From positions 26,766,402 to 26,830,401 of the forward strand of contig NC_088301.1 in the NCBI RefSeq assembly GCF_032854445.1: a DNA stretch of 64,000 nt, in the 5' to 3' direction. This document shows, one piece after another, positions 1 through 11,335 of the stretch. The notes beneath the pieces are model-generated. The model did no database searches and was not told the DNA's origin. It saw only the letters and a program-made list of their open reading frames with translations. A program made the position numbers and the translations under genes. This DNA comes from Liolophura sinensis (Eukaryota; Mollusca; Polyplacophora; Chitonida; Chitonidae). The number at the start of each line of letters is the position of its first letter. The stretch's first letter is position 1.

Positions 1-1631
1 CCTTATCAGTAGAGAGATACAGCTGACATCTGTTATCAGTAAATCACTCTTGTGCAGACCCAGTCACATAGCCTTGACAGTCAGCTGCAGTATGTGACAT
101 ATGACAGCAGACTAGATTACAGTGGGACAGAGGCACTTTTCTTTAGCTTTCTCACCTGTAGTTACTATTTCCTTGCAGTATGTTTACATCTGCAGGATTC
201 TTTTTATAGTGCAGGTCTTCATGTATGTTCAGCCACTTATATACCTGTAGAAATGAAACTGTAGTTCGGTATTTGAGTGTATAAACAAACATTTTTTGAC
301 ATAAGGCTTTATGCATTTTTAATAATTTTATGTTCTCTAGATATAAGTACAGGTAGTGTGAACTGATAGATTTTACAACAACAACAACAAAAAAAACAAA
401 TATATTTATCACACCAGACAAAATGCAGTGTGCTCTGACTCAAATCTTGAGGTACTGTTCATGATTTCAAATCAGTTTCTATCCGAATGGAATTGACTAT
501 GTATTGATTAATTGTTATTATTTTATTGTTTCTTAAATCTGGTCAGGAATATTTTGTGTTTTTATACCCTTTTTTATGGATGTAGAACTGACACATTATT
601 ACAGGACTTATACCTGAAATGTTTTTAACGAAATGTCAGATTTAACGAAATGTCAGATTTAACTAAATGTCAGAATATACACATGGAGTGCATTTGCACT
701 TCATACATACAGAAATTTATCATATCTAGAGTCAAGGGAATGAGCTTGTAAACAGTGACATAAAACCTATCTCACATTCTCACCCACGTGTTCTCACACA
801 TGTTTGTGTGCAGTTGCTGTGTAATTGCTTTTTACTCAGTGTTTGATGTATGCAGATATAATATGCAGCTGGTAATACATGTAGGTGCACAGTAATGTTT
901 ACTCTGAACTTACCACACCCGTATATACCTCATTTATCTGCTCACCCTAAAGTAATGACACCAAGTCATGTGCGTGAACAATTCAGGGGTGGCAAAGCCG
1001 GTAGCAGCTTCGTTTACATGTGCATATTATTTGCGGGAATTTCAGCATCATGACATGACAGCATGTCCATGTTAAAAAGAACATGTTTGTGTTGGCTCTT
1101 GTTCAGATTTTTGAAGCTATACGAATCAGTATCGCTGTAGCCTGAAGGCACAATGCACCTTGATATCCACGTAGGTAATTATACAAGGATGTAGGTTATA
1201 GTCAGTGAGAAGTGTTTCATGTGTTGAGGGCCTTCCAGCTCATAGTCCCAGCTCATAGTTTTTTGCGGTCGGTATAACCAAGAAGCACAGCTCAAGGAGT
1301 TCATCCAGAGCCTCAGTCTCAATATCAGACAGGCTGTAGAAAAATAAAACAGACATAAATGTTTTAAGTGCAAGTCTGACTGGCTGTGGACTGAAACAGT
1401 TAATGATTTTAAATGTGACATGAATAACTCTTTATCGGCATCTGTTGTATTTTATTCTCATCAGAGCCAAAGGCAAGGACATGTTGAAAGCCTAAACAAA
1501 TGCATGAAGGCATCTGAATGATCACACCATGTTCTAAACAAAACTAGTTATAGGGAATAATGCCTGATGAATTTAACTTCAATGTTTAAAAAAAAAATAA
1601 AGTAGCTATATTCAGATGTTCTGCTTATACT
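1..1631. other. Non-coding stretch
   Basis: AT-rich sequence with no supported gene. A short frame at 1287-1343 reads QLKEFIQSLSLNIRQAVEK then stop, but there is no clear splice acceptor or upstream exon, so it is not called. Confidence 0.6.
628..672 (+). repeat. 17-bp tandem repeat, three copies
   Basis: AACGAAATGTCAGATTT is repeated, the last copy with one change and cut short. Confidence 0.85.
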
Positions 1632-1795
1632 GTTATTTATTTATTTGATTGGTGTTTTACGGCGTACTCAAGAATATTTCACTTATACGACGGTGGCCAG
1701 CATTTTTGTGGGTGGAAACCGAGTAGAGCCCGTGGGAAGCCCACGACCATCCTCAGGTTGCTGGACAGACCTTGCCACGTACGACCGGAGATGCT
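1632..1795 (-). mobile_element. SINE family A, 5'-truncated
   Basis: Read on the minus strand it contains the CTTCCCACGGGC-like body, the TATAAGTGAAATATTCTTGAG segment and the GTAAAACACCAATCAAATAAAT tail shared by the intronic copies. The tRNA-like head is missing. Confidence 0.85.
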
Positions 1796-3244
1796 TATAC
1801 TGTAGAAATGTTTATATTATAGTTTATGTAATTTTGACGCTATAATTTGGTGTGTCCAGCAATAAGTTCAGTTTGTTTGTTATCTGAAAACTTCTCACCT
1901 ACCCTGAAAATTCACCTTTCAAAGATAAATGCAACTTGAAGAATCCAGCCAAATGAGCAGTAACTCGGTCAAGGATGAAACTTTTTAGGTAATATTCACT
2001 TTTTGCCCAAATAAGCCTACATGTGCTAATTTTAAAGGTAGCCCAGTTGTATTTTTGACCCTGCTGATAGCAATTTTCTTATGGAAAGATGGCTGCTGGC
2101 CATGTATCATACATGTACCCTGTGATATTGTAGTGGCCTTTCCATGCAGGGCCTTATAGTTCATCCAGAGCAAGGTTATTACAGCTGTGTATAGCCATGC
2201 GCTGCAGTTGATCAGCCACGTCGGCAAGAATCTTCCTGTTAAGGCACGGTCACCAATATTGATTGAACGTCAATATCAATTGGTACCTTGGGAAGTGTGT
2301 TTCTGGTAATGTGTTTGAGGTACACGCTAATAGGGTTTCCATTTAACATCAATGTCCTTAATGTGTGCCCCAGGAACAGGAATTCGGTATGGTACAGCTT
2401 GGTGTATTTATATACATGTACACACCGATATATTTAAAAAAAAAAATGTCCAGGTTTTTGGAATAATTATTGTATTACTTCATTTCAAGGTGTTGTTTAA
2501 TTGCTCCACAAGTCCTCTCCATTGTTTACACTAAATGTGGGAGGAGCATTCCTTGTGCACATGGTAGTTGGGTCATAACTCTTCAATCCTGACTTGTACA
2601 AGTCGGATCTTTCCATGCATGCATGGAAAAAGTAATCTGACAGCCAGCTTGGCCCTCACTCAGCTTACTTTCTGAAAACTCCCACGTTGGAGAAGCGACA
2701 TCCGTTCATATAAGTGAGGAATCCATTTAAATTTGGACAGATGTGCGTTTGAGTATTTTCCTCAAGTCGAAAAACTGATACAGACTCAAGAAATAGTTGA
2801 TCTTGTACAGGGAGATACATTTGATGGGTGACATTTGTTGGGTTTTATCATTTCCAGGATTCACTTGATCATTGATTCAAGTTATAGATTGCCAGATCAG
2901 TGAATCTTGTCCGTAAACAAACAGCAAACTATGTAGACCAGTTGTTCGTGCCAATACACTGGTTGTTCAGGCCAATACACTGGTTGTTCAGGCTTATACA
3001 CATATAATCTCTATGTACAATTACCAATCGTTACCAGCTATTTAAGTGTATTAAGTCAGACAGATGACATAAACACTTGGAATCCAACATGGTATTGATG
3101 GTGATAGTGCTACCTTTAGGGCCAGTTGATATTGGGATTGATTTCCTTTTTTCTCTCCTATGAAGCGACTGTCTCAATTTGGACCTGCGATGATCGTTAA
3201 ATATAACCACCAGTGGAATACACTGTTCTTAATGACGTCTATTT
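1796..3244. other. Non-coding stretch
   Basis: No gene, RNA or dispersed repeat that I can name, apart from the short repeat near 2950. Confidence 0.6.
2947..2996 (+). repeat. 21-bp short tandem repeat
   Basis: CCAATACACTGGTTGTTCAGG occurs twice, with a partial third copy upstream. Confidence 0.8.
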
Positions 3245-3660
3245 GTACGAAATGCAGTTACGTTCTTCGTATTTTGTGTTAAATCGTATATCTATATATG
3301 GAGCCGTGTATGCATGTACATGTACATACTGTTATTCTTGACATTTTTTGCATGTTTGCAAGGTGATTAAGACATATTCTGAAAGCATCTTTCTGTGTAG
3401 ACTGATAAAATGAAATTTGTAAGAAATACAGTTATGTTCTTCGTATTTTGTGTTAAATCGTATATCTACATATGGGGCCATGTATGCATGTACGTGAACA
3501 TACTGTTATTCTTAACATTTTTTGCATGTTTGCAAGGTGATTAAGACATATTCTGAAAGTATCTTTCTGTGTAGACTGATAAAATGATACCTTTTGTGAG
3601 GCCTTGAAATTTGCTCATCCAACCTATGTAGTTTTGTCGTCTCCAAAATCAAAATGTAAA
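3245..3660 (+). repeat. Tandem duplication of about 174 bp that contains element D sequence
   Basis: A unit starting near 3253 (GCAGTTACGTTCTTCGTATT) recurs near 3427 with few changes. Each unit ends with ACATATTCTGAAAGC or AGTATCTTTCTGTGTAGACTG, which is element D sequence. The second is followed by more of element D (ATGTAGTTTTGTCGTC). Confidence 0.85.
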
Positions 3661-4023
3661 TGTTCATAAATTGTACATGGGACATCTGTCATCAGCAACA
3701 TGTACATGTACACAGTTTATCTGATTTCCATGTGATAGCCAGCTTTTTTCAGTTTTAAGTATAATGAGTTGTTAAAAATCATTCCCTTGCCTGCTTGTGC
3801 TACTAATTATACACATGTATGACAATATACATGTATATGTAAAAGATTTCAACAAAATAACCAAGAAAAAGTAAATGGTAGGCCAGCAGCTCACTATGTA
3901 CTCAGTGTTATAATGCTTTACATCACATATTTTAAGTGTCTGACATGCTAAATGTGCAGTGCAATACAGAAGAGTGTACATTGTGATCTCGGCTTGATCA
4001 CCATAGCTGTTGTCAGTACCTAA

Positions 4024-4237
4024 CCTAAATGACCCCAAATTTCACCCACAAAAGTGCATTTTTAAAGGTGAATAAATGCCATAAGATATCGTTTTGGGGG
4101 CTGAAACATACCTTTTTCCAGCAGGATATCATAATACCTTCCAAACCAGACTTAAAGCACTTTTCTAGAACATTACAATTTTCAGAATACGGTAAATTGA
4201 GCAAGTTAGTCATGGGCGAAATTTAAGGTCATTTAGG
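4024..4237. mobile_element. MITE-like element with 25-bp terminal inverted repeats
   Basis: The left end 4024-4048 and right end 4213-4237 are reverse complements at 22 of 25 positions. The 214-bp element is open in one frame on both strands. This is a consequence of its near-palindromic, stop-poor sequence and not evidence of a gene. Confidence 0.7.
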
Positions 4238-6203
4238 GTAATTTAGGATGAGTGTTATTCTCAATTTACCATTATTAAATGTTATATTGAGCGCTTAACC
4301 TTCAAGCTGTTTCAAACACTGTCACCATCTATTCCAGTGCACATATAACAAAATGCACAGACCCAAGATAATTATTTGGTTAGTCTTGTTATTACTTGAT
4401 AATGTTTTTGTTTTTTTTTTTTTTTTTATTATGTTTAGCCACCGGTAGATTTTCAGGAGTTGTGTATGTACATTTAGCTGGTTACATGCTGTCATGTACT
4501 TGTAGTAATACAGTAAATAACCTAAAATTTCACCAGCACAGTAATACATTTTGACAGGCAAATAGATGTCAAATGATACACAGATAGTGCATGCTGTGGG
4601 ATGGGACAACAGGAATTGTCCGCTCAGGAGAAGTCATATTCAGCAATATGTTTTTATATGTCGAATTTGTACATCGGTAATGGAGCTATAACCACCGTCG
4701 GCTTGTTTACTTTACAATCAAGCAGATGCCAGAGAGCTCTCAAAGGGAGATAACTGTTGTGGAATAAACGCACGTGATCCTCGGATATTGCCTTGTGAAT
4801 GTGAGATAATATTTTATGAACGAGACGTTGGAATTCTTTGGCGCATGATCGTTGTACATCATGTTTTGCGACATATCTTGTGACCGGCTCTCGACCAATG
4901 GAAACGGAGAATAACCCTATGAGGTACAATCATTATATATGTATTGCTTTGTTTCCAGGCAAATTTTTAAATTATTTACCATAATGTATCATTGCTACCT
5001 AATGCTTTACAGAGTATATGTGTTTGTTTTCCTGTAGTGTTGAAAATAAGAAGTTTTAAACATTCTGCTTCAGGTAACAAGTATACGCACATACATGTAT
5101 TGTAACATGGTTACAGGCTTTGGTCACTTTTAAAATTGTGTTAAGGAGATTATAAAAAGAAAGTGAAACAAATCATAGCATATTGTATATTTTTGTGTAG
5201 TTGTACACAAGATATATTGTATTAGAAGCCAAAGGATGTGATTATGGCTCTGTAATAAGAGATTATTAATGAGTTTAATGTTTAGGTCAGCCAACCAGCG
5301 GGGGAATATTTTATGCATCTTTTCTGTTGATATTTATGTTGACTTTTGATTATATTCAACATGTATTTCGCCATGATGTAGTAGTGTCATTAGTCATGTG
5401 GCAGACATGGATAGGAAAATAAACAAACAAACATTTGATCTTCTAGTGAATCCCCATCTCACATGCGGTAAATGATCTAAACTTGCATCCGTTGCTTATT
5501 TTATGTGATTCTTGTGATCTCAGAAAGCTGTTTTGATATTTGTTTTGAAGGTAGGATTAGATCAAAGTCGAAAGTTGTAAATTTTAACTCCAACAGTAGT
5601 AGTTTTCGACATTTATTTGGCTCTAAAAATGTAGTTTTAGAGGGAAAAATTTAGGTTATTTACTGTATGGAGTGTGTGTGGACAGATTTACACACTTACT
5701 GAAGGTGATAGCAAGACCCAGTCATCCTTGCAATTCAACACCTCTCTATGTGTATATACTGTGTATGTGACATAGTATGTATTTAAGCTTAAACACCCAT
5801 CTTGCTGTGTGGTCACTTTCTGAATGTGTGTGTTTATCAAACTGGTGTGCAATACAGTACTGCATACAGACTTGGCACAGAAACAGTTTCCAGTAGTTGC
5901 AGGCTATCTCAGTCCGCTTGTACCCCCAAAACAGTTAACTGTTTGGTTAGATGTATATGGATAGACGCTGGCAGATGTGTGCGTATGTATGTGTAGCCAG
6001 CAAGCCCGTTTGTTATGGGTCATTTCTCAATCATTTTGCATGTAATTTCAATGGTTATATCATTTACCACACACTCGACACATCACAGTCAGGTTAACGC
6101 AACCATGAGTTAATTTACCTTTCATATCACGTCATGTCTGATGTCTTCAGCTGAGCATGATGATGCAGTGAAACAGCACTCTGGTGTTGTTGGGACTATT
6201 GTG
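4238..6203. other. Non-coding stretch
   Basis: Mostly AT-rich. The part at 4680-4915 is richer in CpG and open on the minus strand for 91 codons (with KEFQRLVHKILSHIHKAI). No homologue is recognised and no flanking exon is seen. It could be a promoter-like region or chance. Confidence 0.5.
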
Positions 6204-6344
6204 GGATAATGGTACTGTAATTCTTCTAATTTTTGGGACACCTAGTCTGCTCCTTTGTATTCCTGTTACAATTACATGCATATACTGTGTAAAAGGAGCA
6301 GACTAGGTGTCCTACAAATTAGAAGCATTATAGTACCATTATCC
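6204..6344. mobile_element. Foldback element with 53-bp inverted arms
   Basis: The left arm 6204-6256 and right arm 6292-6344 are reverse complements at about 49 of 53 positions, separated by a 35-bp loop. The arms contain GACACCTAGTCTGCTCCTTT. It has no coding capacity. It looks like a foldback MITE. Confidence 0.85.
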
Positions 6345-6989
6345 ATACCATTATGTGCTTTTCTCATATGGTTAGTCCATGTAACGCATAACATATTCAT
6401 ACTACATGTGTCTTCGTTTTTCTGAAAAAAAGTGTAATTTTTTTGCTTTCAATATATAGTATTAATATCTGTCCTTAAAATTACTGGTTCTATAGCCTGC
6501 CTTTGTGAAAGAAGAGTATATATTCCCTCTAACAGGCAAAGAAACAAGAACAGTGACTCAGCAATTCATACAAGTCAATTTTAGACCCCGGTATTTGGTG
6601 GTAAAATTCAGTTAAAAACTGAAAATGGGGATCAAAAAAACTCAATTCTGTGTTTTCCTGGTGCAAATACTTAAATTTTTGGATAATAACTGAATTGCAT
6701 TTGAAAGATGAGTGGTTGACTTCAGTCACCAACGAATGCATCTGTGACAAGCCAAAGTGGTCATGTATGTATTGGCCATAATTAAATTAAAATTAGGCTT
6801 TAAATATATTCAAGCTATGGTGAGAAGGTTTAGTGGGTATAAAACAAAGTTGGAGTCCATTGGTATGTAGTTTGGTCAGTCTTCGATATGCTAGAAAAGG
6901 GAAAGAACAGTAGATACAACATGCACTGGCTTCCAATGAATCTCGTTCTGATACACGCTATCCCATTGGATGTGTGTCTCCTGTGGACC

Positions 6990-7040
6990 AATGAGTGAGC
7001 TAACAAATTATCAGCTAACAAATTGTCAGCTAACAAATTA
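6990..7040 (+). repeat. 15-bp tandem repeat, three copies
   Basis: CAGCTAACAAATTGT-like units in series; they give the LLADN peptide repeat on the minus strand, which is not taken as coding. Confidence 0.85.
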
Positions 7041-7639
7041 GAAACTGTATACAGCAACGCAGTGGCTGTGCGACAGCTACGGAATGTTAGCGGTTTCTGA
7101 CACGCTACAGAGGACAATTAAAACTGCAAACAATCCAAAACTAATTGTGGTGCTTGACTGCATGAATGACTGGCTCCAGTTATGGTGAATTAATATATAA
7201 GTTCTAGGTTGAATTGCTCAAAAATGACAGGTCAATTTGCCAGTTGATTAATAAAAGCAGGCCTACATATATTCACTCGTCTGTCAATGGTCGGTGCGAA
7301 AACAAGTGACACCTCTTAGGCTCTTTGAATACTGCTCGTAGTAGGTGCGAATGTCACCTTCTTACATTGTGATAATCCATCTCGCATTGTTTTAATCTCT
7401 GATCAAGATTACGAGGATTACAGACACTGCAGAAAAAAAAAAGAGGATTACAGCCACTCTTGATAATACCTGATTGACGCGCTTGAGGGATTTCGGCCAT
7501 AATATAACCCGGAAAATGGAACAGTTTTAAGATTTTTTTTTTTCAGTATTTCATCAATTACATGGAAATTAATTCACGTGAACCCATCTTTGAAGAAAAT
7601 CCGCGAAATTAAATTCAAGCGAATTATAAATACTTTGCA

Positions 7640-7960
7640 GTATATACCTCTGATCAGAATAGGCTTTGTAGGCTTATATGTGTTTATTTCTTTATGTAAT
7701 ATTTGTTGGTTCCTTTCTTCTAATATTTATAACAGCCAACAACTGAACATGCATGAATTATTACTGTTTCATTAAATACCTCGGAGCCAGGGTATGCCTC
7801 ATCTCTGTATTTTGCACATGTTTACTTTTGATATAATGTTTGTTAGTTACTTTCTTTCCTGTAATATAACAACCAACAACTGAACATGCATCACCATGGT
7901 TAATAACTGTTTTATTACACAATTTACACCTCTGATCGAGATAATATAAAGTACTTGTAA
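7640..7960 (+). repeat. Two diverged tandem copies of about 150 bp upstream of the Penelope-like remnant
   Basis: A TTGTTGGTT to CAACAACTGAACATGCAT block at about 7700-7755 recurs at about 7845-7891, with shared flanks (ACCTCTGATC at 7647 and 7927, TGTTTCATTA and TGTTTTATTA after the block). Penelope-like elements often carry LTR-like repeats at the 5' side, so these could be part of the element. This is an inference from position. Confidence 0.5.
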
Positions 7961-8039
7961 AATTATATGTATGTACCAACAATAAAATCATGATGAGAAG
8001 CGAACCTCAAATGAAATTAAACTTGCTCTCTCATTTATG

Positions 8040-9320
8040 TATATATTTGAAGAAATAGAGAAAGATTCCATGGTGAGGAGAATTCACATAGGAAAAAAAA
8101 TAATAAAACGCCTTCTCAACTTTCTACATTCTGTTATATTCCAACTGCCAAAAATCCAAAACAAGCATTGGGTTAGTTACATGATACATGGGAACGAAAG
8201 ATGGCCCTGGTTTATGTAACATTAGTAATGGGCTATTTAGAAATATCTCTTTACAAAAAAATAGAAACCATGTTTGGACATGATTTTGCAACAGAATTTA
8301 AAAGCCTGTGGAAAAGATACCTGGATGATTGTTTTACTTTCTGGCCAGAGAAAGCCGGGCCGATTTGTCTTCTCCTTGACAGCCTCAATAACCTTCATCT
8401 CTAAATATCCTTCACAATGGAAGTAAATTCTAAGTCAATACCCTTTTAAGACATACTTCTCTTGAAAGAGGGGACTTCTGTATCGACTGATATTTAATCT
8501 TCATTTTAGTTCGAATCATTCGCGTCATACTTGGGAAAATATCCCATATTCCCTTGCCGGAAGAATCTGTACAATAGTAAACATAAAATCTAAACAAAAT
8601 GAGAGATTGATAGAACATACGCAGCAGGGGTTATCCGGAAGGATTAATTGACAAAGGAATTAAGACATCTCAGTCATTCATTGACTGAACTGAGGGAACC
8701 CTCACAGAAAAAACCTGATGAGAAGGTAATTTCATTTGTTTCAACACATAATCCCAATAACATCTTCCCAATCTTTGTGAATACCTTACCAATTCTAAAA
8801 AACAGTGACAGGATGAAAGATATTCTATCCCAGTCTAGGGTCATTAATATCCAACGACAGGCTCTAAGCCTAAAAAAAATGTTAACTCACGCTCAATTTT
8901 TCAGAAAAATCCATGACTCTATCAGTTTCTAAATGCAATAAACCTAGACGTGGAGCATGCATACACATCTTAGAAGGATCAAGCTTTCTATTTGGGAGAG
9001 AAGATTCTTTGTTTAATGTAAAATTTGACGTGTGCTGCACTTCAAAAATGTTGTATATGCACTTGTTTGCATGGGGTGTGGCAAATAATACATTGGCCAG
9101 ACCTCAGATGTCCGCTCCAGAGTGACGCTGCATCAAAAACATATCAACAACAAAGAATATTGTCATCTTCCAGTCAGTAAGCATATATGCTCATGCCCAT
9201 TGTCATTGACTCCCTGGTTTAGTATTTCCATTTTATAAAGTATTAGATGGAAATCAAGCCACCTAAGAAGTAAAAGAAACTTTCTTCATAAATAAATGCA
9301 ACCTGTGTCTCAGTGGTAGT
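8040..9320 (+). pseudogene. Decayed Penelope-like retroelement: reverse transcriptase core and GIY-YIG endonuclease
   Basis: The plus strand carries several frames that together resemble a Penelope-like element ORF. At 8190-8345 are a GTK-MALVY segment, a GYLE motif and the RYLDDCFTFW motif of the RT palm, with a frameshift before MALVY. At 8648-8932 is the connector with VISFVSTHNPNN, RMKDIL and LKKMLTHA. At 8930-9000 is a cysteine motif (CNKPRRGAC) and EGSSFLFG. From 9053, in another frame, are VYALVCMGCGK, a stop codon, then YIGQTSDVRSRVTLHQKH, which is the GIY-YIG nuclease region. At 9245-9295 is a trace of the C-terminal end (KETFFINK). At least two frameshifts and several stops show it is dead. 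Family knowledge: Penelope-like elements combine RT with a GIY-YIG endonuclease. Confidence 0.82.
8088..8148 (+). repeat. Left arm of 61-bp inverted repeat around the Penelope-like remnant
   Basis: This segment is matched in reverse complement by 9750-9810 with about 58 of 61 positions identical. It overlaps the upstream part of the decayed ORF, so it is not a simple terminal repeat. Confidence 0.85.
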
Positions 9321-9749
9321 CATCGGCCCTAATATCGTATCTCATGATATGATGATGTACCACATGCTTGTACAATTTATGTTGATTAATTTTGTCAAAC
9401 AAGTTCATTTTTATTACTCACTGTATATATTATACATTGTATATGTACAAATATTATGTCACAGATTATCCACAGCATCATGCGTTCGATGCTAATAAAG
9501 ATGCATTGTCAGTAGTCGCCCTGCGGATAGGTACTGATTTTTCTATTGTTCGGTACTTAACGGCTTTATACATGTACGACCTTGTTCCCAGCAACAATTT
9601 ATCCATGTATTATGCCATGTAACTAAACCACTGCCTGTTTTGACATGTACGTAACATGTTCCTTAGTTACTGGTGACACATATCCTATAAAAAGACCTCT
9701 GTGGACATTCATATTCATACTCCTTGAAAAGAATGTGAAGTTTGAAAAT

Positions 9750-9810
9750 GCAGTTGGAATATAACAGAATGTAGATAGTTGAGAAGGCGTTTCATTATTT
9801 TTTTACCTAT
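9750..9810 (-). repeat. Right arm of 61-bp inverted repeat around the Penelope-like remnant
   Basis: Reverse complement of 8088-8148 with three mismatches. It lies about 430 bp after the last recognisable coding trace, in the 3' region of the element. Confidence 0.85.
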
Positions 9811-10436
9811 ATGCATGTATATACCGATATATATTGTATATTTTCACATTCACTAAATTATTAAACTCAATACCAGGTTATTGTCGGTGGTTAAAATATA
9901 AATAAAGGCTATCTGGACCAGAAAAAAACTCAATTTTGAGTTCCAGATGTAAAAATTTTGACTTCTATGATTACTGGTGACTATGATAAAACAAGGCAGA
10001 CAAATGAAGTTTTAGGGGTTAATGAACTTAATATGAGACATCTATGAACAATGGAAAGGATCTTAATGCACTGGTACATAAATAGTCTTCCTGAGCACAA
10101 AACTCAAATGTTCACAGTCATCAAGTCAGCTGTTATCACCCTCAGCTGTATGCATACGTTGTACAGCATACCAGGTCCACTCGAATGCATAGACTCCATG
10201 AGGATCAGGTGTGCTTGAATGATGTGTGTGCAATGTCAGCTGGAACCCATGCAGCTCATATTGTTGCTGAAGCCCAATTGGGAGACCAAATGTAGCATGC
10301 ATGATATGTGCATGTTGTTAGGGTGACATAGCAAGGGATACAGGTTACAGTATTTACTTACGTGATTTACATGTCTCTAAGGCATTGTGCTTTACAATGA
10401 AATTTATGTATTTTTAATTTATGAGGTAGGTAGTCT

Positions 10437-11110
10437 GTTTTGTTACAAGGTACATGTACCTTGTTACAAGGTACATGTACCCTGTGGTTTTTCAGGTCAT
10501 TATAGACTGGGGAGTATATGCATATTTGTCCATCATTGATGGCCAGCTGAGTCTTCAATCAGTGTACCATGTTTGCAGTTAAAAGCTACTGTATACGTGA
10601 GGCATGGTTTTTGAGATCATCATATCCTCAGGATGAGAGGTACATGCATATGCCCACATAATTGTTGATCCTGTTACGAGCTATACCCTGTGGTTTTTGA
10701 GATCATCATACTCTGAGAAATGTATGTTCACATGACTGTTCATCCTGTTACAAGCTATTCTCTGTGGTTTTTGAGATTATCATACTCTGAGAAACGTATG
10801 TATGTTCACATGGCTGTCGATCCTGTTACAAGCTCCATGTATTCTCTATGGTTTTGAGATCATCATACTCTGAGAAATGTATGTATGTTCTCATGGCTGT
10901 TGATCCTGTTACAAGCTATACTCTGTGGTTTTGAGATCATCTTTCTGTGAGAAATGTAGGTCTGTCCACACGACTGTCGATCCTGTTACACGCTATACTC
11001 TGTGGTTTTGAGATCATCTTTCTGTGAGAAATGTATGTCTGTCCACATGACTGTTGATCCTGTTACAAGCTATACTCTGTGGTTTTTAGGATCATCATAC
11101 CCAGAGAGAT
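10437..11110 (+). repeat. Degenerate minisatellite of about 75-80 bp
   Basis: About eight units begin with CTGTGGTTTTTGAGATCAT, continue with GAGAAATGTATGT and end with GATCCTGTTACAAGCTA. Starts are near 10485, 10601, 10686, 10760, 10838, 10920, 10996 and 11075. Scattered related units continue at 11393, 11530 and 11630. Confidence 0.9.
10446..10480. repeat. Palindromic duplication GGTACATGTACC
   Basis: Two copies of TTACAAGGTACATGTACC lie side by side; each core is a perfect 12-bp palindrome. They form the left end of the 75-80 bp minisatellite. Confidence 0.8.
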
Positions 11111-11124
11111 GTATACATGTACTA

Positions 11125-11335
11125 TAATTCTTCAACCTGTTCATATGTTTTCAAGTATATTCTGAAAGTATTATTCTGTGTAGATTGATAAACTATCATT
11201 TTTGTAATGCCCTGATATTGGCCAATCAACCAATGTAGTTTTGTCTCCGAAATCAAATTAAAAATGTGCAGTTAGTGCAGTTAAAGAAATTGCACTGAAA
11301 GTGTCTCTTTCATGTACGAAAAGGTTGAGGAATTA
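11125..11335 (+). mobile_element. MITE-like element D with short terminal inverted repeats
   Basis: It starts TAATTCTTCAACC and ends GGTTGAGGAATTA, which are inverse repeats with one mismatch. The interior carries TATTCTGAAAGTATTATTCT, AGATTGATAAA and ATGTAGTTTTGTCTC, all shared with 49262-49461. Confidence 0.8.

Noticed and set aside
1287-1343. Possible terminal exon reading LKEFIQSLSLNIRQAVEK
   Set aside because: There is no polypyrimidine tract, no upstream exon and no recognised family. A short open frame of this length is expected by chance.
4654-4929. Minus-strand ORF of 91 codons
   Set aside because: It looks mildly protein-like but has no recognised motif, no flanking exons and an unremarkable context.
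7985-8010. Hammerhead ribozyme-like words (ATGATGAG followed by GCGAA) near the Penelope-like remnant
   Set aside because: The conserved core CTGATGA and GAAA with a proper stem II could not be completed, so the match is too poor.
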